64,000 bases of DNA from an uncultured Lachnospiraceae bacterium (GCA_950097145.1 CATNCF010000011.1:1-64000), one strand, 5' to 3'. Shown: positions 10,285-21,842, numbered from the stretch's first letter. Notes: a model not told the origin generated them from the letters alone. A program made the numbers and translations.

Positions 10285-11193
10285 TCATGATTCAAGATAT
10301 TTTTTTCGGATTTCTTCTGCAAATGCCAGGAGTTCCCTGCGAAATTCGAAAGGTTCTAAAAGCTCTGCACCGGGGCCGAAAGAAACAATCCAATTCACAA
10401 TACTTGTCTTATCTGCAAAGCCAAAGGTAAAAAGCAAAGTTCCATCGGACTGTGTGACAAAGCTTTCGGGACCATACTCCTCAATAAGCCTCCATTTATA
10501 TTCCGGCTGAATGATTGCTTTTACCTGATACAAATTGGGAAATATTCCCTTTGGGGATAAATCAGGAAGCGGGACGGCACGTTTTTCAAAGGGTTCCAGC
10601 AGTTCCAGCTCTGTCATACGCACCAGTTTAAAAAGACGGAAATCTTCTCTTTTTTCGCACCAGGCCCACAAATACCAGTTTGACCACTGAAAAATCAGAT
10701 AGTACGGCTCTGCCTTCCGCTCTGTTTCTCCCTTTGGCGCGGAATACACAAAAGAAACCTTCCTCCCAGCGAGAATCGCCTCATGCAGCAGTTCTATCCG
10801 TGCAGGCAGATAATCCTTATACCAGGAAGAAAGATCGATTAAAATGTGTGTATCTCCAGCAAGAAGTTTCGAGGAACCCGCCGACAATTTCTCCATCAAC
10901 TGGGCATATCGGCTGGTTTTGCATACGCTGTCCAGGCTTCGCAGCCCGTCTAAAACAGCCTGCATATCCGATCTGCTGAGCACGGTCCTGTCAATTGTAT
11001 AGCCCTCCATAATGGAAATTCCACCATTTTTCCCTGATTCTGTCACCAGCGGAATGCCAGCCATACAGAGGGCTTCGACATCCCGGTTGATGGTACGGCG
11101 GGAAACCTCAAATTTCTCGGCAAGATAGGGAGCTGTCACTTTTTCCTGCTGCAGCAGGATAGACAGGATTCCAATCATACGTTCAATCTTCAC
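10285..11193 (-). CDS. YafY-type DeoR/WYL-domain transcriptional regulator
   Basis: HTH_11 N-terminus (EKFEVSRRTINRDVEALCMAGIPL) and WYL-type C-terminus (EPYYLIFQWSNWYLWAWC). Confidence 0.9.
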   Translation of the reverse strand: MKIERMIGILSILLQQEKVTAPYLAEKFEVSRRTINRDVEALCMAGIPLVTESGKNGGISIMEGYTIDRTVLSRSDMQAVLDGLRSLDSVCKTSRYAQLMEKLSAGSSKLLAGDTHILIDLSSWYKDYLPARIELLHEAILAGRKVSFVYSAPKGETERKAEPYYLIFQWSNWYLWAWCEKREDFRLFKLVRMTELELLEPFEKRAVPLPDLSPKGIFPNLYQVKAIIQPEYKWRLIEEYGPESFVTQSDGTLLFTFGFADKTSIVNWIVSFGPGAELLEPFEFRRELLAFAEEIRKKYLES

Positions 11194-11208
11194 CTGGCTC
11201 CTCCCTGT

Positions 11209-12321
11209 TTATACGATGAGCATCGCATCCCCAAAACTAAAAAAGCGGTACTGTTCTTTCACCGCTGTCTCATACGCATTCAGAACCTGTTCTCTTCCTG
11301 CAAGGGCTGATACCAGCATAACCAATGTGGACTCTGGCAGATGAAAATTGGTAATCAATGCGTCCAATACCTGAAACTTATATCCAGGATAAATAAAGAT
11401 ATCTGTCCATCCGCTGCAGGCTTTTACCCATTGCTCTCTCTGCAGGCTTTGAGGCTGTCCAATCACCGCCTCTCCTTCCTTAAATTTTACTGGCTGGCCG
11501 CCCTCTGCGGTTTCTTCCAGAAGCTTTGCTGCTGCCGATTCTACGGTGCGGCAGCTTGTGGTTCCCACACATACTACCCTGCCGCCCCTTCTCTTTGTCT
11601 CATTAATAATTTCTGCCGCTTTCTCATCCAACTGATAAAATTCTGAGTGCATATGATGCTCCTGGACCTGCTCTGCTTTCACTGGGCGGAATGTTCCCAG
11701 ACCCACATGGAGTGTCACTTCCGCAATCTGGATTCCTCTGGCACGAATATGTTCCAGAAGCTCCGGTGTAAAATGAAGCCCTGCTGTTGGTGCCGCCGCT
11801 GAACCGTCGTATTTGGCATATACCGTCTGATAACGGTTTTTATCCTTAAGCTGGTGGGTAATATAAGGCGGCAGGGGCATCTGCCCAAGCTGGTCTAAAA
11901 TTTCTTCAAAAATCCCCTTATAAGAAAAACGAATCAGACGGTTTCCATCTTCCACCACATCCACAATCTCTCCTGTGAGAAGCCCCTCCCCGAAGAGAAT
12001 CCGGGTTCCAATTTTCGCCTTTTTGCCAGGTTTTACCAGAGTTTCCCACAAATCCTTTTCTTTTCTCTTTAACAGCAGTAATTCAATTTTTGCCTGGGTA
12101 TTCTCCCGCTCCCCAAAAAGTCTTGCCGGGATCACTCTGGTGTTATTGAGCACCAGGCAGTCTCCTGGTTTTAAATAATCTAATAGTTCTTCAAAATGAC
12201 GGTGTTCCAGCTCTCCGCTTTCCCTGTGCAGTACCAGAAGCCTGGAACTGGAACGATGGGAAAGGGGATCCTGGGCAATCAATTCTTTGGGCAGATCATA
12301 ATAAAAATCTTTTACATCCAT
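11209..12321 (-). CDS. queA: S-adenosylmethionine:tRNA ribosyltransferase-isomerase
   Basis: [56 protein letters not shown]. Confidence 0.97.
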   Translation of the reverse strand: MDVKDFYYDLPKELIAQDPLSHRSSSRLLVLHRESGELEHRHFEELLDYLKPGDCLVLNNTRVIPARLFGERENTQAKIELLLLKRKEKDLWETLVKPGKKAKIGTRILFGEGLLTGEIVDVVEDGNRLIRFSYKGIFEEILDQLGQMPLPPYITHQLKDKNRYQTVYAKYDGSAAAPTAGLHFTPELLEHIRARGIQIAEVTLHVGLGTFRPVKAEQVQEHHMHSEFYQLDEKAAEIINETKRRGGRVVCVGTTSCRTVESAAAKLLEETAEGGQPVKFKEGEAVIGQPQSLQREQWVKACSGWTDIFIYPGYKFQVLDALITNFHLPESTLVMLVSALAGREQVLNAYETAVKEQYRFFSFGDAMLIV

Positions 12322-12329
12322 ATAGTTCC

Positions 12330-14750
12330 TTACTTTCTCAGCTCAATTCCCATTCCTTCCAGAGCCTTTATAATTTTATCCATTGCAGGCGCATAGTCTG
12401 CCTCCTCCAAAGTCTTGTCCTTGGCGCGGAAGGTCAAAGAATATGCCAAAGATTTATAGCCAGACTGAATCTGGGTTCCTTCATAAATGTCAAAAAGCTC
12501 ATAACTCTCCAGATATTGGCCGCCTCTGGCGTCAAATACTTTCTCCACTTCACCGGCCAAAATATGTTTCGGTATTACCATACTGAGATCACGGCTTACT
12601 GCCGGGAATCTTGCAATTCCCTGATATTTCCGGTCAAAACTTGCAAATTCCGTGATCTTTGGCATATCAATCACTGCCACATAGACACGTTCCTTGATGG
12701 AATAATTGTCTGCTGTCTGGGGATGAATTTCTCCCAGATATCCCACCACTTGATCATGATAAATGATATTTGCCTGTCTGCCTGGGTGCAGGAACGGTTT
12801 CTCAGCATTCGGATCATAACTTGTTTTTTCTTGAAGCCCCGCTTTTTCAAAAAATTCCTCCACAACGCCCTTCATAGTGTAAAAATCGCCTTCCCCATAC
12901 ATGCCCAGAGTAAACTGCATACGCTCTTCGGGAAGTTCAGTCACCGGAACCTGTTTCGGCAGATATATATTTCCCAGCTCATAGAGACGGACGTTCTTAT
13001 TTCTCCGGTTGAAATTAGTGGACAGGGAAGTCAGCATACCGTTCAGGGAAATTGTACGCATAATGCTGAAATCTTCTCCCAGAGGATTGGATATCACCAC
13101 GGTTTTTCGAAGCTCACTGTCTTCTGGAATCAGTAATTTATCAAAAACTTTAGGGCTCTCAAAGGAATAAGTCATCCCCTGGCTGAATCCGCAGAACTCT
13201 GCCGTTTCTCTTGCCACTTCCTCTATGCGCAACTTAAAGGACAGTTTTCCAGTGGTGGCTTCTCCCTTGGGAAGAGAAGCAGGAATATTGTCATATCCAT
13301 AGAATCTCGCTGCTTCCTCCGCCAGATCAGCCAGACATTCCAGATCCTGCCTCCAGGAAGGTACAATAACTTCACCTTTTTCAGAATCATAATCCAAATC
13401 AATCATTTTAAAATAGCCGAGCATGGTTTCTTTCTCAATCTCTGTTCCCAGCAATTGGTTTACTTTGTGGGGATCAAATGGGATCCTTCTGCCTTCTTTC
13501 ACCCTTCCATAGACGTCCACAACGCCTCCCACTACTTCCCCAGCTCCCAACTCTTCAATTAACTGGCAGGCACGGTTGATGGCATCTATGGCATTATTGG
13601 GATCCAGCCCTTTTTCAAATTTACCAGAGGCGTCTGTCCTAAGGCCAATCTTTTTGCTGGAAAGGCGGATATTGGTTCCGTCAAAACATGCCGCCTCAAA
13701 AAGCATGGTCTGTACACTGTCCGTAATCATAGAATTTTCTCCACCCATAATACCTGCAATGCCTACAGCTTTTTCCCCATCACAGATCATCAATATGGAA
13801 TCATCCATAAGGCGTTCCTGGCCATCTAAGGTCACAAATTTCTCATCTTTGCCCGCACGGCGTACCACAATTTCCCTTCCTGCAATGGTATCAAGGTCAT
13901 ACGCATGCATGGGCTGGCCATATTCTTCCATCACGTAATTGGTAATATCCACAATATTATTAATGGGGCGGATTCCCTGTGATGCCAGACGGCGCTGCAT
14001 CCATTTTGGAGACGGCGCAATTTTAATATTTTTCACCACTCTTGCACAATATCTGGGACAGAGTTCTGTATCTTCCACACGAATTTTCACATAATCATTT
14101 ACATCTTCTGTATTGCCCGTAACTGTCACGACTGGAGGCTTGAATTCCTTGCGGAACGTTGCCGCCGCTTCTCTTGCCAGCCCCAGCACTCCAAAACAGT
14201 CCACACGGTTGGAAGTAATCTCGTATTCAAATACCACATCATCCAGCCCCAGCGCCTTTACAGCGCTCTCTCCAACTACTGCATCCTCTTCAAAAATATA
14301 AATACCTTCCTGGGGCGCCTCTGGATACATCTCTCTGTCAGAACCCAGTTCTTCAATGGAGCACATCATGCCGTTGGATGGTACGCCCCGGAGCTTTCCT
14401 TTTTTTATTTTAATTCCTCCTGGTGTTTTCTTGCCGTCATGGCCGCCGGCTACTCGCCCGCCGTCCAATACCACTGGAACTTTATCATTCTCTTTTACAT
14501 TGGAGGCTCCTGTCACAATCTGGATATTCTCACCCGTTCCAACATCCACCTGGCACACAATCAGCTTATCTGCATCAGGATGCTTTTCTATTTTTGTAAT
14601 TTGTCCAATCACTATTTTATCTAAATCAGCGTCCAAACTTACAAATCCTTCTACCTTTGATCCAGAAAGGGTCATTGCATCTGTATATTCCTGTGCCGTC
14701 ACATCCAAATCTGGTACATAGGCCTTTATCCATGATAATGATGTATTCAT
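12330..14750 (-). CDS. pheT: Phenylalanyl-tRNA synthetase beta subunit
   Basis: [17 protein letters not shown]3/B4 and B5 domains, C-terminal anticodon-binding domain; adjacent to pheS. Confidence 0.98.
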   Translation of the reverse strand: MNTSLSWIKAYVPDLDVTAQEYTDAMTLSGSKVEGFVSLDADLDKIVIGQITKIEKHPDADKLIVCQVDVGTGENIQIVTGASNVKENDKVPVVLDGGRVAGGHDGKKTPGGIKIKKGKLRGVPSNGMMCSIEELGSDREMYPEAPQEGIYIFEEDAVVGESAVKALGLDDVVFEYEITSNRVDCFGVLGLAREAAATFRKEFKPPVVTVTGNTEDVNDYVKIRVEDTELCPRYCARVVKNIKIAPSPKWMQRRLASQGIRPINNIVDITNYVMEEYGQPMHAYDLDTIAGREIVVRRAGKDEKFVTLDGQERLMDDSILMICDGEKAVGIAGIMGGENSMITDSVQTMLFEAACFDGTNIRLSSKKIGLRTDASGKFEKGLDPNNAIDAINRACQLIEELGAGEVVGGVVDVYGRVKEGRRIPFDPHKVNQLLGTEIEKETMLGYFKMIDLDYDSEKGEVIVPSWRQDLECLADLAEEAARFYGYDNIPASLPKGEATTGKLSFKLRIEEVARETAEFCGFSQGMTYSFESPKVFDKLLIPEDSELRKTVVISNPLGEDFSIMRTISLNGMLTSLSTNFNRRNKNVRLYELGNIYLPKQVPVTELPEERMQFTLGMYGEGDFYTMKGVVEEFFEKAGLQEKTSYDPNAEKPFLHPGRQANIIYHDQVVGYLGEIHPQTADNYSIKERVYVAVIDMPKITEFASFDRKYQGIARFPAVSRDLSMVIPKHILAGEVEKVFDARGGQYLESYELFDIYEGTQIQSGYKSLAYSLTFRAKDKTLEEADYAPAMDKIIKALEGMGIELRK

Positions 14751-14787
14751 AATTCACTGTTCCTTTCTTCTTTTCATTCTATAAGGG

Positions 14788-15807
14788 TTAAAACTGTTTT
14801 AAGAAACGATGGTCATTTTCATACAAAAGACGCATATCGTCAATTTCGTATTTTAGAAGTGCAATTCGTTCCAGTCCCACTCCAAAGGCAAATCCCGAAT
14901 ATTCCTCCGGATCAATGCCACTCATTTTGAGCACCCTTGGATGTACCATCCCGCAGCCTAATATCTCAATCCATCCGGCTCCTTTACAGAATCTGCATCC
15001 CTTGCCTTTGCATTTAAAACAGGTCACGTCTACTTCCGCACTTGGCTCCGTAAATGGGAAATGATGGGGACGGAATTTTACTTTCGTATCTTCTCCAAAC
15101 AGTTCTTTTGCAAATTCTGCAAGCGTTCCCTTCAAATCAGCAAAGGTAATGTCTTTATCTACCACCAGTCCTTCGATCTGATGGAACGATGGTGAATGGG
15201 TAGCGTCCACTTCATCGGAACGAAACACTCTTCCAGGGGCAATCATACGGATCGGCAGCTTCCCTTTTTCCATCTCACGCACCTGTACTGGCGACGTCTG
15301 GGTACGCAGCACAATTTTGTCATTGATATAGAACGTATCCTGTTCATCCTTTGCCGGATGATTGGCCGGAATATTCAGAGCTTCAAAGTTATAATAGTCA
15401 TACTCTACTTCGGGTCCTTCCACCACCTCATAGCCCATTCCCACAAAAATACGCTCAACTTCTTCTAAAGCAATGGTATTGGGATGGCGGTGCCCCACCC
15501 GGTTCTTCTTGGCCGGAAGAGTCACATCAATTACTTCCTGCTTTAACTTCAAATCCCGTTCGGCTGCCTCCAGTTTCGTTTTTGTCTGCTCTATGAGACG
15601 CTCAATACTCTGTCTTGTCTCATTCACCAATTGTCCTACCACAGGACGCTCTTCCGGGAGTACATCCTTCATACTTTTAAGTACTGCAGTCAATTCACCC
15701 TTTTTGCCAAGAAATGCAACTCTTACATCATTTAATTTCGCAAGTCCGTCAGAATTCTGGATTTCACGGATTGCTTCTGCTTTGATCTGTTCCAGTTTTT
15801 CTTTCAT
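14788..15807 (-). CDS. pheS: Phenylalanyl-tRNA synthetase alpha subunit
   Basis: Class II motifs [13 protein letters not shown] and [16 protein letters not shown]; start at MKEKLEQ. Confidence 0.98.
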   Translation of the reverse strand: MKEKLEQIKAEAIREIQNSDGLAKLNDVRVAFLGKKGELTAVLKSMKDVLPEERPVVGQLVNETRQSIERLIEQTKTKLEAAERDLKLKQEVIDVTLPAKKNRVGHRHPNTIALEEVERIFVGMGYEVVEGPEVEYDYYNFEALNIPANHPAKDEQDTFYINDKIVLRTQTSPVQVREMEKGKLPIRMIAPGRVFRSDEVDATHSPSFHQIEGLVVDKDITFADLKGTLAEFAKELFGEDTKVKFRPHHFPFTEPSAEVDVTCFKCKGKGCRFCKGAGWIEILGCGMVHPRVLKMSGIDPEEYSGFAFGVGLERIALLKYEIDDMRLLYENDHRFLKQF

Positions 15808-15830
15808 AGTTCCCTCCATATCTTTCAATT

Positions 15831-16090
15831 GTAAAAAAAATCCCTATGCTTCTGCATAGGGACGAAAACTCCGCGGTACCACCCTGATTCCTGGAATAAT
15901 TTATTCCCAGGCACTCACATTTGCGTAACGTGCAATCACGTCATATCCTACTTTGAATCCCGAAATAGCATTCACTGTTCAGACATGCGGCTCCAGTGGG
16001 AAATTCGATCTCTGCCTTTTCTTAAGAGGACTTACAGCCGATGATCCTCTCTCTCTGGAAGCAGTGCAGGTCTCTAATAAACACCTTCCT
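15831..16090 (-). promoter_or_regulatory. T-box leader (tRNA-Phe responsive) upstream of pheST
   Basis: Reverse strand carries the T-box core AGGGTGGTACCGCGG followed by terminator GTCCCTATGCagaaGCATAGGGATTTTTTTT and then pheS. Confidence 0.93.
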
Positions 16091-16154
16091 TGCCTTTTCA
16101 TTATCGGGTACTATTCTAACACTTGAACTGCAAAACTGCAAGTACTTTTTACAT

Positions 16155-16964
16155 TTATTCATGACTCTCTTCATACATATCATTAATTTCTGCACATACC
16201 AGTAAAATATAGATTCCAAAATACAGCCACAGCATCACCAAAATAATAGTAGTCAGACTGCCATACATAGAGAAGCCATGAAAATAATCTACATAAACAG
16301 AAATTCCAAAGGACAGAAGCGACCAGCCTACCGCCCCCATAATGCTGCCTGGAATCTGGCTTCTAAACGCAGCTTTCCTATTGGGCAGCATCTTAAACAA
16401 CATACAGAAAAACAGCATCAGCACTGCCATCAGAATCAAAGAACGCATACGCAAAATCCCCTGGGTAATCTGTGCTGCAATAGGAAGATATTGGACAATT
16501 AAATTCTGCAGACTGTTCCCGAATACCATCAACACCAGGGAAAATACAATGGCAATGATCAGCATCAGCGTATATAAAATTGCACGAAACCGCAGAAAAA
16601 TCCAGTTTCTCGTCTCTTCGATATCATATACACGATTCAATCCATTGGTCAGATACTGAATTCCTTTTGCCGCTGACCAGACGGCGGCCACTGCCGCCGC
16701 CGACACCAGTCCAATAGAATTCTGATACATTTCATTGATAATCCCAATGAGAAAAGGCGAAATATATGTTGGCATAACACGATTAATGGTGTCCATAATC
16801 ATACTCTTTGTCACCGGTGTATACTGTACCAGGGAAATAAACAACATGATAAAAGGTATCAGTGAGAGCACAATAAAAAATGCTGACTGCGCTGCAAAGG
16901 CACTGATGTTATCCTCTCTGCATTTTTCCATAAAAGCTTTCATCTTAGCTATGGTTTTCCACAT
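16155..16964 (-). CDS. YihY/UPF0761 family inner membrane protein (RNase BN-like)
   Basis: Multi-TM; AQSAFFIVLSLIPFIMLF and SAAKGIQYLTNGLNRVYD patterns. Confidence 0.9.
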   Translation of the reverse strand: MWKTIAKMKAFMEKCREDNISAFAAQSAFFIVLSLIPFIMLFISLVQYTPVTKSMIMDTINRVMPTYISPFLIGIINEMYQNSIGLVSAAAVAAVWSAAKGIQYLTNGLNRVYDIEETRNWIFLRFRAILYTLMLIIAIVFSLVLMVFGNSLQNLIVQYLPIAAQITQGILRMRSLILMAVLMLFFCMLFKMLPNRKAAFRSQIPGSIMGAVGWSLLSFGISVYVDYFHGFSMYGSLTTIILVMLWLYFGIYILLVCAEINDMYEESHE

Positions 16965-16969
16965 AATCG

Positions 16970-19222
16970 TTATTCCTCATTATATACATTTTCAATGGTA
17001 ATATTATGGTAAAATTTCATCAGAATATCCATATATTTCATCCCTGCCTTAGCCATGCCATTCGCACCATTCTGGCTCATACCGATTCCATGCCCATATC
17101 CCCCTCCATACACCACAAAACCATTTTCCACAGGCACAACCGTTATGCAGGCGCTTGGAAGAAGCTGCATATCTACCTGTTTTCCTTCCTTGTCTGTAAG
17201 CTGTGCAACTGCAGCTCCCAGCACACTGCGTACATTATATTCTGTAAGAAGCCTTACGCTCCCATTCTCATAAGTCAGCAGCAATTTTCCCACTGCCCCT
17301 CCTTCTTTCCTCTCCTCTATGGAAATATTCTGCAGTGCGCCAAATCCTGCCAAATCTGCATCTGTCCCCGGTGTACCGTCTGCTTTGAGAATCTGGACAT
17401 TCTGTGCGCTTGCATGAAAACGTGCTGAAACTGCCCCGTTGACCGCCTCTATCTTCTCTGAAACAGCCAGTTCTGCCCTCCATCGAAAATAAGGGCTTTC
17501 ACTGTCATAGGCTGCGATATTCTGATTCTTAATAAACTCTGCAAATTTATCCTCATCCGAAATATCCGATTCTTTGTGATCCATGAGCAGGCTGCTGCTC
17601 TTAAGATACGCATAAGCTTCTCCCGGTTCTGTATTCCATACTCTCATATCTCCTGTAAAACCACAGGAAGTGGAAAAGAAATAAGTCTCGGCAATTTCTC
17701 CCTGGTATTTCACCACTTCTCCCACCGTATCATCTACCGCAAGATTTGTATTGGGATCTTCCGCCTGTTTGTTATATACCTGATAATTGGTACTGTCGTC
17801 CACATGGGCGCCAAGGGCCGCATAATCTCCCCGCATAAGCTGAATGCAGGCATAACTCCTGGCACACACTGCCTGCGTGCAAAGAGCATCCCGCTCATAA
17901 GAGGCTGGCATTTCACTGGGAACAACCCCGTAAAGATACTGTTCTAAAGGAAGTTCATTTACCACTCCATACCCTTCCGGGTACTTCCGTGCTTCCAACA
18001 CCCCCCGATATCCTAAAGACTTACGATTTCCATTTTCATCTGAAAAATAAATCCTTCCATTCCCATCTTCCAGAGAAACTTTTACATAGTCTGCCTTTTT
18101 GCCCAGGAGTTTTTTCAATTTTATGGCCTTCCCCGGCTGAATCTTCTTCTCTTTCTTTCCAACTGTCACGGTGGCTTCTGTATCCGCTGTCAAAACAGGT
18201 TCTGCATGGTAAGGGCTGTTTTCCTCATTCAGCAGCAGAACCCTGATATTCTCTATAGCTGCCGGCTCCTGCAGAATGATGCCGCATACCTGCTTTTCTG
18301 CCACTACAAAATCCGCCTTAAGATTTCCAATAACCAGTTTCGATTCATCCAGCTCTTCCACTGTACCATAAGTCTTGTAAATCCGCAGTTTCCCTTTATA
18401 CTTTAAGGTCCCATAGCCAGATATCTCAATCTGTTTATCATCAAATCTCAAAACTTTTCCAGAGATTTTGTCTTCTTTTTTATATATGGCCGTCACTTTG
18501 CGATCCTTCCATTCCATATCGCAAATGGTATCTTTTATCTCTTCGTTCAATCCTTCTATGTCTAAAGAGATCTTCTGATTCTCATAGAGAATCTCCGCTT
18601 TCTCATCCTGTGTACTATGTATAAAAACATTTTTCAGCATAAGTTTGGCCTGACATTCACTGCTGACTCCAATAATTCTGTCATCTTTTATATACACCTG
18701 ATACATATCATAATAGTGGAAATAATCCACTCCATCTGCCACTTGGAAATATCCTTTCTGCGTCAGCCGATTTCCTTCCGGATCTCCTTCTTCGGTAAGA
18801 AAAACAAAATTTACATTTTTCACTAAATGCTCTGTATCCAGCAGATCCAGAATCTGTTCATAAATGCCATTCCAGACAGACCGGGACACTGTTTTCCAAA
18901 AAAAAGCATCCTGATACGTTATGTAATCACGGACAGAAAGCTGTTCTAACATAAGTTCTAATTTTCCATATGTGAGCTTCCCGTTCAAATTCTTCTCATG
19001 GAACACCTCTTTCAGCTTTTCTTCCCACTCATCTTCTTCATAATAAGTAAAACTCAACTGAGATGGCAATTCTGCAACTGCCACATATTCACTGCTGTAT
19101 TCATTTATCACCTGTTTTGTATTTACAGCCAGAATAAACCAAACTGCAAGAATTACCAACAGCATAAGAAGAATGCCTGCCAAATAATTTTTTCTGTTCT
19201 TACCGGAATATTTTCTATTCAT
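16970..19222 (-). CDS. SpoIID/LytB-domain protein (sporulation/amidase-enhancer like), membrane anchored
   Basis: VNELPLEQYLYGVVPSEMPASYERDALCTQAVCARSYA and GYGHGIGMSQNGANGMA. Confidence 0.93.
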   Translation of the reverse strand: MNRKYSGKNRKNYLAGILLMLLVILAVWFILAVNTKQVINEYSSEYVAVAELPSQLSFTYYEEDEWEEKLKEVFHEKNLNGKLTYGKLELMLEQLSVRDYITYQDAFFWKTVSRSVWNGIYEQILDLLDTEHLVKNVNFVFLTEEGDPEGNRLTQKGYFQVADGVDYFHYYDMYQVYIKDDRIIGVSSECQAKLMLKNVFIHSTQDEKAEILYENQKISLDIEGLNEEIKDTICDMEWKDRKVTAIYKKEDKISGKVLRFDDKQIEISGYGTLKYKGKLRIYKTYGTVEELDESKLVIGNLKADFVVAEKQVCGIILQEPAAIENIRVLLLNEENSPYHAEPVLTADTEATVTVGKKEKKIQPGKAIKLKKLLGKKADYVKVSLEDGNGRIYFSDENGNRKSLGYRGVLEARKYPEGYGVVNELPLEQYLYGVVPSEMPASYERDALCTQAVCARSYACIQLMRGDYAALGAHVDDSTNYQVYNKQAEDPNTNLAVDDTVGEVVKYQGEIAETYFFSTSCGFTGDMRVWNTEPGEAYAYLKSSSLLMDHKESDISDEDKFAEFIKNQNIAAYDSESPYFRWRAELAVSEKIEAVNGAVSARFHASAQNVQILKADGTPGTDADLAGFGALQNISIEERKEGGAVGKLLLTYENGSVRLLTEYNVRSVLGAAVAQLTDKEGKQVDMQLLPSACITVVPVENGFVVYGGGYGHGIGMSQNGANGMAKAGMKYMDILMKFYHNITIENVYNEE

Positions 19223-19272
19223 GCAACTAGTTCCTGTTCTTTCACTTTAATATTTCTGTAAATGACTTAAGA

Positions 19273-19299
19273 AAGGCTGCCTTTCTCCAAAGCAGCCTT
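19273..19299 (-). terminator. Hairpin terminator downstream of 6S RNA region
   Basis: AAGGCTGCctttctccaaaGCAGCCTT flanked by CTTTCCTCTTTT. Confidence 0.6.
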
Positions 19300-19430
19300 T
19301 CCTCTTTTGTAAATTTATCCTTTGTACCTCAAAAATCTTTTGTACATAATATCCTTCGTATCTTAAAAATCTTTTGAAACTTATGCGCAAGTTCTCTTTT
19401 GTAAAGCTCTTTTGTATCTTGTTCTTTTTT

Positions 19431-19627
19431 TCTGGAAAGTACCCCAAAATGCCGTTTCCTGCAATTTTGACTCCTAGCCATGCTAGGTGGGTAACCGCAG
19501 CCTCTCTTCTGCCTTCCGCTGCGTAATGACGGCTTGACATCCAATCGGCAATATAAGAATCCCATGAAAATAAATGTAGGTTCAAAATAACAGGGTATCG
19601 AACATCCCAGGAATACTTTCTAGCATA
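19431..19627 (-). ncRNA. ssrS: 6S RNA
   Basis: Reverse strand begins AAAGTATTCCTGGGATGTTCGATACCC and ends GGAAACGGCATTTTGGGGTACTTTCC; the ends pair as a closing stem and resemble the conserved 6S termini (cf. E. coli CTGAGATGTTCG...GCGGCATCTCGGAGATTCC); good promoter just upstream. Confidence 0.75.
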
Positions 19628-19632
19628 AATTG

Positions 19633-19661
19633 ATTATACTCTATTATGCCCCAAACCGCAA
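19633..19661 (-). promoter_or_regulatory. Sigma-A type promoter for 6S RNA
   Basis: Reverse strand TTGCGG (19656-19661), 17 bp spacer, TATAAT (19633-19638). Confidence 0.7.
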
Positions 19662-19696
19662 CCAAAAATTAATGTTAATTTCATGTTTAAGTCACA

Positions 19697-21712
19697 TTAA
19701 TTACCAGTCTTAGGCTCTGCTGCCTCCTGGCCGTCCTGTGGGGAAACCTGCTGGCCGCTCACCGTTACCGTCAGAACCGCCTGTGTCTCTGCGCCGCTGT
19801 CTGGATTTACCACTGTATAAGTTATGGTATAAATACCTTGCTGCGTGAACACATATTTCTCCTGCTCTTTCCATTCTTCTGCTGTTTTATCCGGAGCTTC
19901 CACTTTAATCTTAATCTGATCTGTCAAATCTGTTCCAGACAAAAGCTCTGCTTTCACACCTTCCCGTAAATCAAGGCTCTCTCCTGCAAGAACCTGCTGC
20001 TGTTCCTTCACACCAGTAACAACGGGCGCTTTGGTGTCTTTTACAGTAACTGTCATAGTCTTTACTTCTGTTGCATTCTGGTTCTCAGGATTCGTTACAG
20101 AATATTCCACGGTATAGATTCCAACCGCATCAAAACAATACTTCGTATAAGCAGAAGATCCTAACGTCTGGAATTCTTTTGCACCTGGCGTCTTCACCTT
20201 AATGACAATTTTAGAGGTCATACTTTTACCTGAAACCAGTTTCGCTGTCACACCAGATTTCAAATTGAGAATGTCATTAAATTCCAGTGTTTTTTTAGAA
20301 GAAACACCTGTAAGCTTTGGCTTCTTGGTATCCTTCACGGTAATCACAGTCTCTTTCTTAGCCACTGCTTTCTTATTGTACGGATTCGCAACGGAATACT
20401 GTACGCGATAAGTGCCCAGCTTACTGAATTTATACTTTTTATATGATTTCTCTGAGAGTTTTTTGTAACTCTTACTTCCTGGCGCCTTCACTTTAATGAT
20501 AACTTTAGACGTCATATTTTTACCTGAAACCAATTTTGCTTTTACGCCAGATTTCAAATTCTTAACTGCATTATATTCTATTGTCTTTTTGGAAGTAACG
20601 CCTGTTAATTTCGGCTTCTTTGTATCTTTTACAGTAACTTTGGAAGTAACTTTTGTTACCAGGCCATTATTGGGATTGGTAACATAATAATTAATTTTAT
20701 AAGTTCCCAGCTTGTTCAGCTTAATGGTACTCTTCTTGTATAGCTTTTCCGTTTTGCTCTTAGGATAAACGATTTTTATCTTAATCTTTTTTGTCAAATT
20801 TTTCTTATCAGCCGTATAAGCTTTTATTTTTGAACGCAGCTTCAGTTTAGAATTATATTCTTTCTTCTGGGTCTTTTTCACTCCCTTTATTACTGCCGGC
20901 TGTGTATCTGCAACCGTATACACTACATCTGCAGACGCACTTCTTCCCAGCGCATCCGTAACCATATATGTAACCCGGTAATTGCCGCCTCTGCGGGTAT
21001 TCACGGTCCCGCTGCTGGTCAGTTTATGGGTAATATCATTTCCAAGAGAATCTCTGGCGCTGATGCCAGCATATGTATTAAAAGCAGAACCATATGTAAC
21101 CTTTGTCTGCGCCCCTGACACATCAATAGAAGGGCGAAGGCTGCTGTAAGGATTTCCTGACATAGGATCAGTAGGATCCCATCCTCTGCTTCCATATCTT
21201 GCCGGTATCTTAATGGCTTCCGGCTTGCCCAAAGGATCATTTGCTGACGAACCGTAGAGAATTGTCACCTTTGTACCCAATCCGCAGTTATCATAAATCC
21301 ATTTAGCGTCTGCCACTGTCAATCGCACACAGCCGTGGCTTGCTGTAGTTCCAAGCTTATTATACTGCACATAAGACTGGGAGGCATAATCCCCATTTGT
21401 ATAATACCATACAGAGTGAAATAAAAATCCTCCTGTTATCCTGGTACAATACTGCCCGTAAGAAGGACCGTCCAGTACCCACCAGCGATACTTCGCCGGA
21501 GTATAAAATGTCCCCACTGGCGTAGCTGATCCTACAGAACATACAAACGCTTTATATGGCGCACCGCCCCGGAACACTGTCACCACATTTGTTCCCTTAT
21601 TTACCTGAATCGTATAACTCCCTGCTGCCTGTGCTTCTCCTTTATTCATCAAGATAGCTGACATCAAAAGAAAACAACATAAAAATAAAACCGCTACTTT
21701 TCTCTTTTTCAT
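19697..21712 (-). CDS. Secreted L,D-transpeptidase (YkuD) with tandem Ig-like C-terminal repeats
   Basis: Signal peptide; TTASHGCVRLTVADAKWIYDN YkuD motif; repeated VTVKDTKKPKLTGV... modules. Confidence 0.92.
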   Translation of the reverse strand: MKKRKVAVLFLCCFLLMSAILMNKGEAQAAGSYTIQVNKGTNVVTVFRGGAPYKAFVCSVGSATPVGTFYTPAKYRWWVLDGPSYGQYCTRITGGFLFHSVWYYTNGDYASQSYVQYNKLGTTASHGCVRLTVADAKWIYDNCGLGTKVTILYGSSANDPLGKPEAIKIPARYGSRGWDPTDPMSGNPYSSLRPSIDVSGAQTKVTYGSAFNTYAGISARDSLGNDITHKLTSSGTVNTRRGGNYRVTYMVTDALGRSASADVVYTVADTQPAVIKGVKKTQKKEYNSKLKLRSKIKAYTADKKNLTKKIKIKIVYPKSKTEKLYKKSTIKLNKLGTYKINYYVTNPNNGLVTKVTSKVTVKDTKKPKLTGVTSKKTIEYNAVKNLKSGVKAKLVSGKNMTSKVIIKVKAPGSKSYKKLSEKSYKKYKFSKLGTYRVQYSVANPYNKKAVAKKETVITVKDTKKPKLTGVSSKKTLEFNDILNLKSGVTAKLVSGKSMTSKIVIKVKTPGAKEFQTLGSSAYTKYCFDAVGIYTVEYSVTNPENQNATEVKTMTVTVKDTKAPVVTGVKEQQQVLAGESLDLREGVKAELLSGTDLTDQIKIKVEAPDKTAEEWKEQEKYVFTQQGIYTITYTVVNPDSGAETQAVLTVTVSGQQVSPQDGQEAAEPKTGN

Positions 21713-21812
21713 ATTCTCCTCCATTCTGTGCGCCTTTCTGCACAAAAAGGCAGTTAACTGTAATTCTTAAAACAAAAATTACTAAAATTTACCTAATTCT
21801 CAAATATACACA

Positions 21813-21842
21813 CTCCCACAGAATACAAATATTCTGTGGGAG
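21813..21842 (-). terminator. Terminator of pckA
   Basis: CTCCCACAGAATacaaatATTCTGTGGGAG hairpin. Confidence 0.85.

Noticed and set aside
13576-13938. Long plus-strand ORFs inside pheT, and similar antisense ORFs in aroA, pckA, leuC, metH and lepA
   Set aside because: Antisense shadows of well-supported conserved genes
19247-19585. 112-aa minus-strand ORF (and the 78-aa ORF 19329..19565)
   Set aside because: Overlaps a sequence with 6S RNA hallmarks and its own promoter; ORF likely spurious
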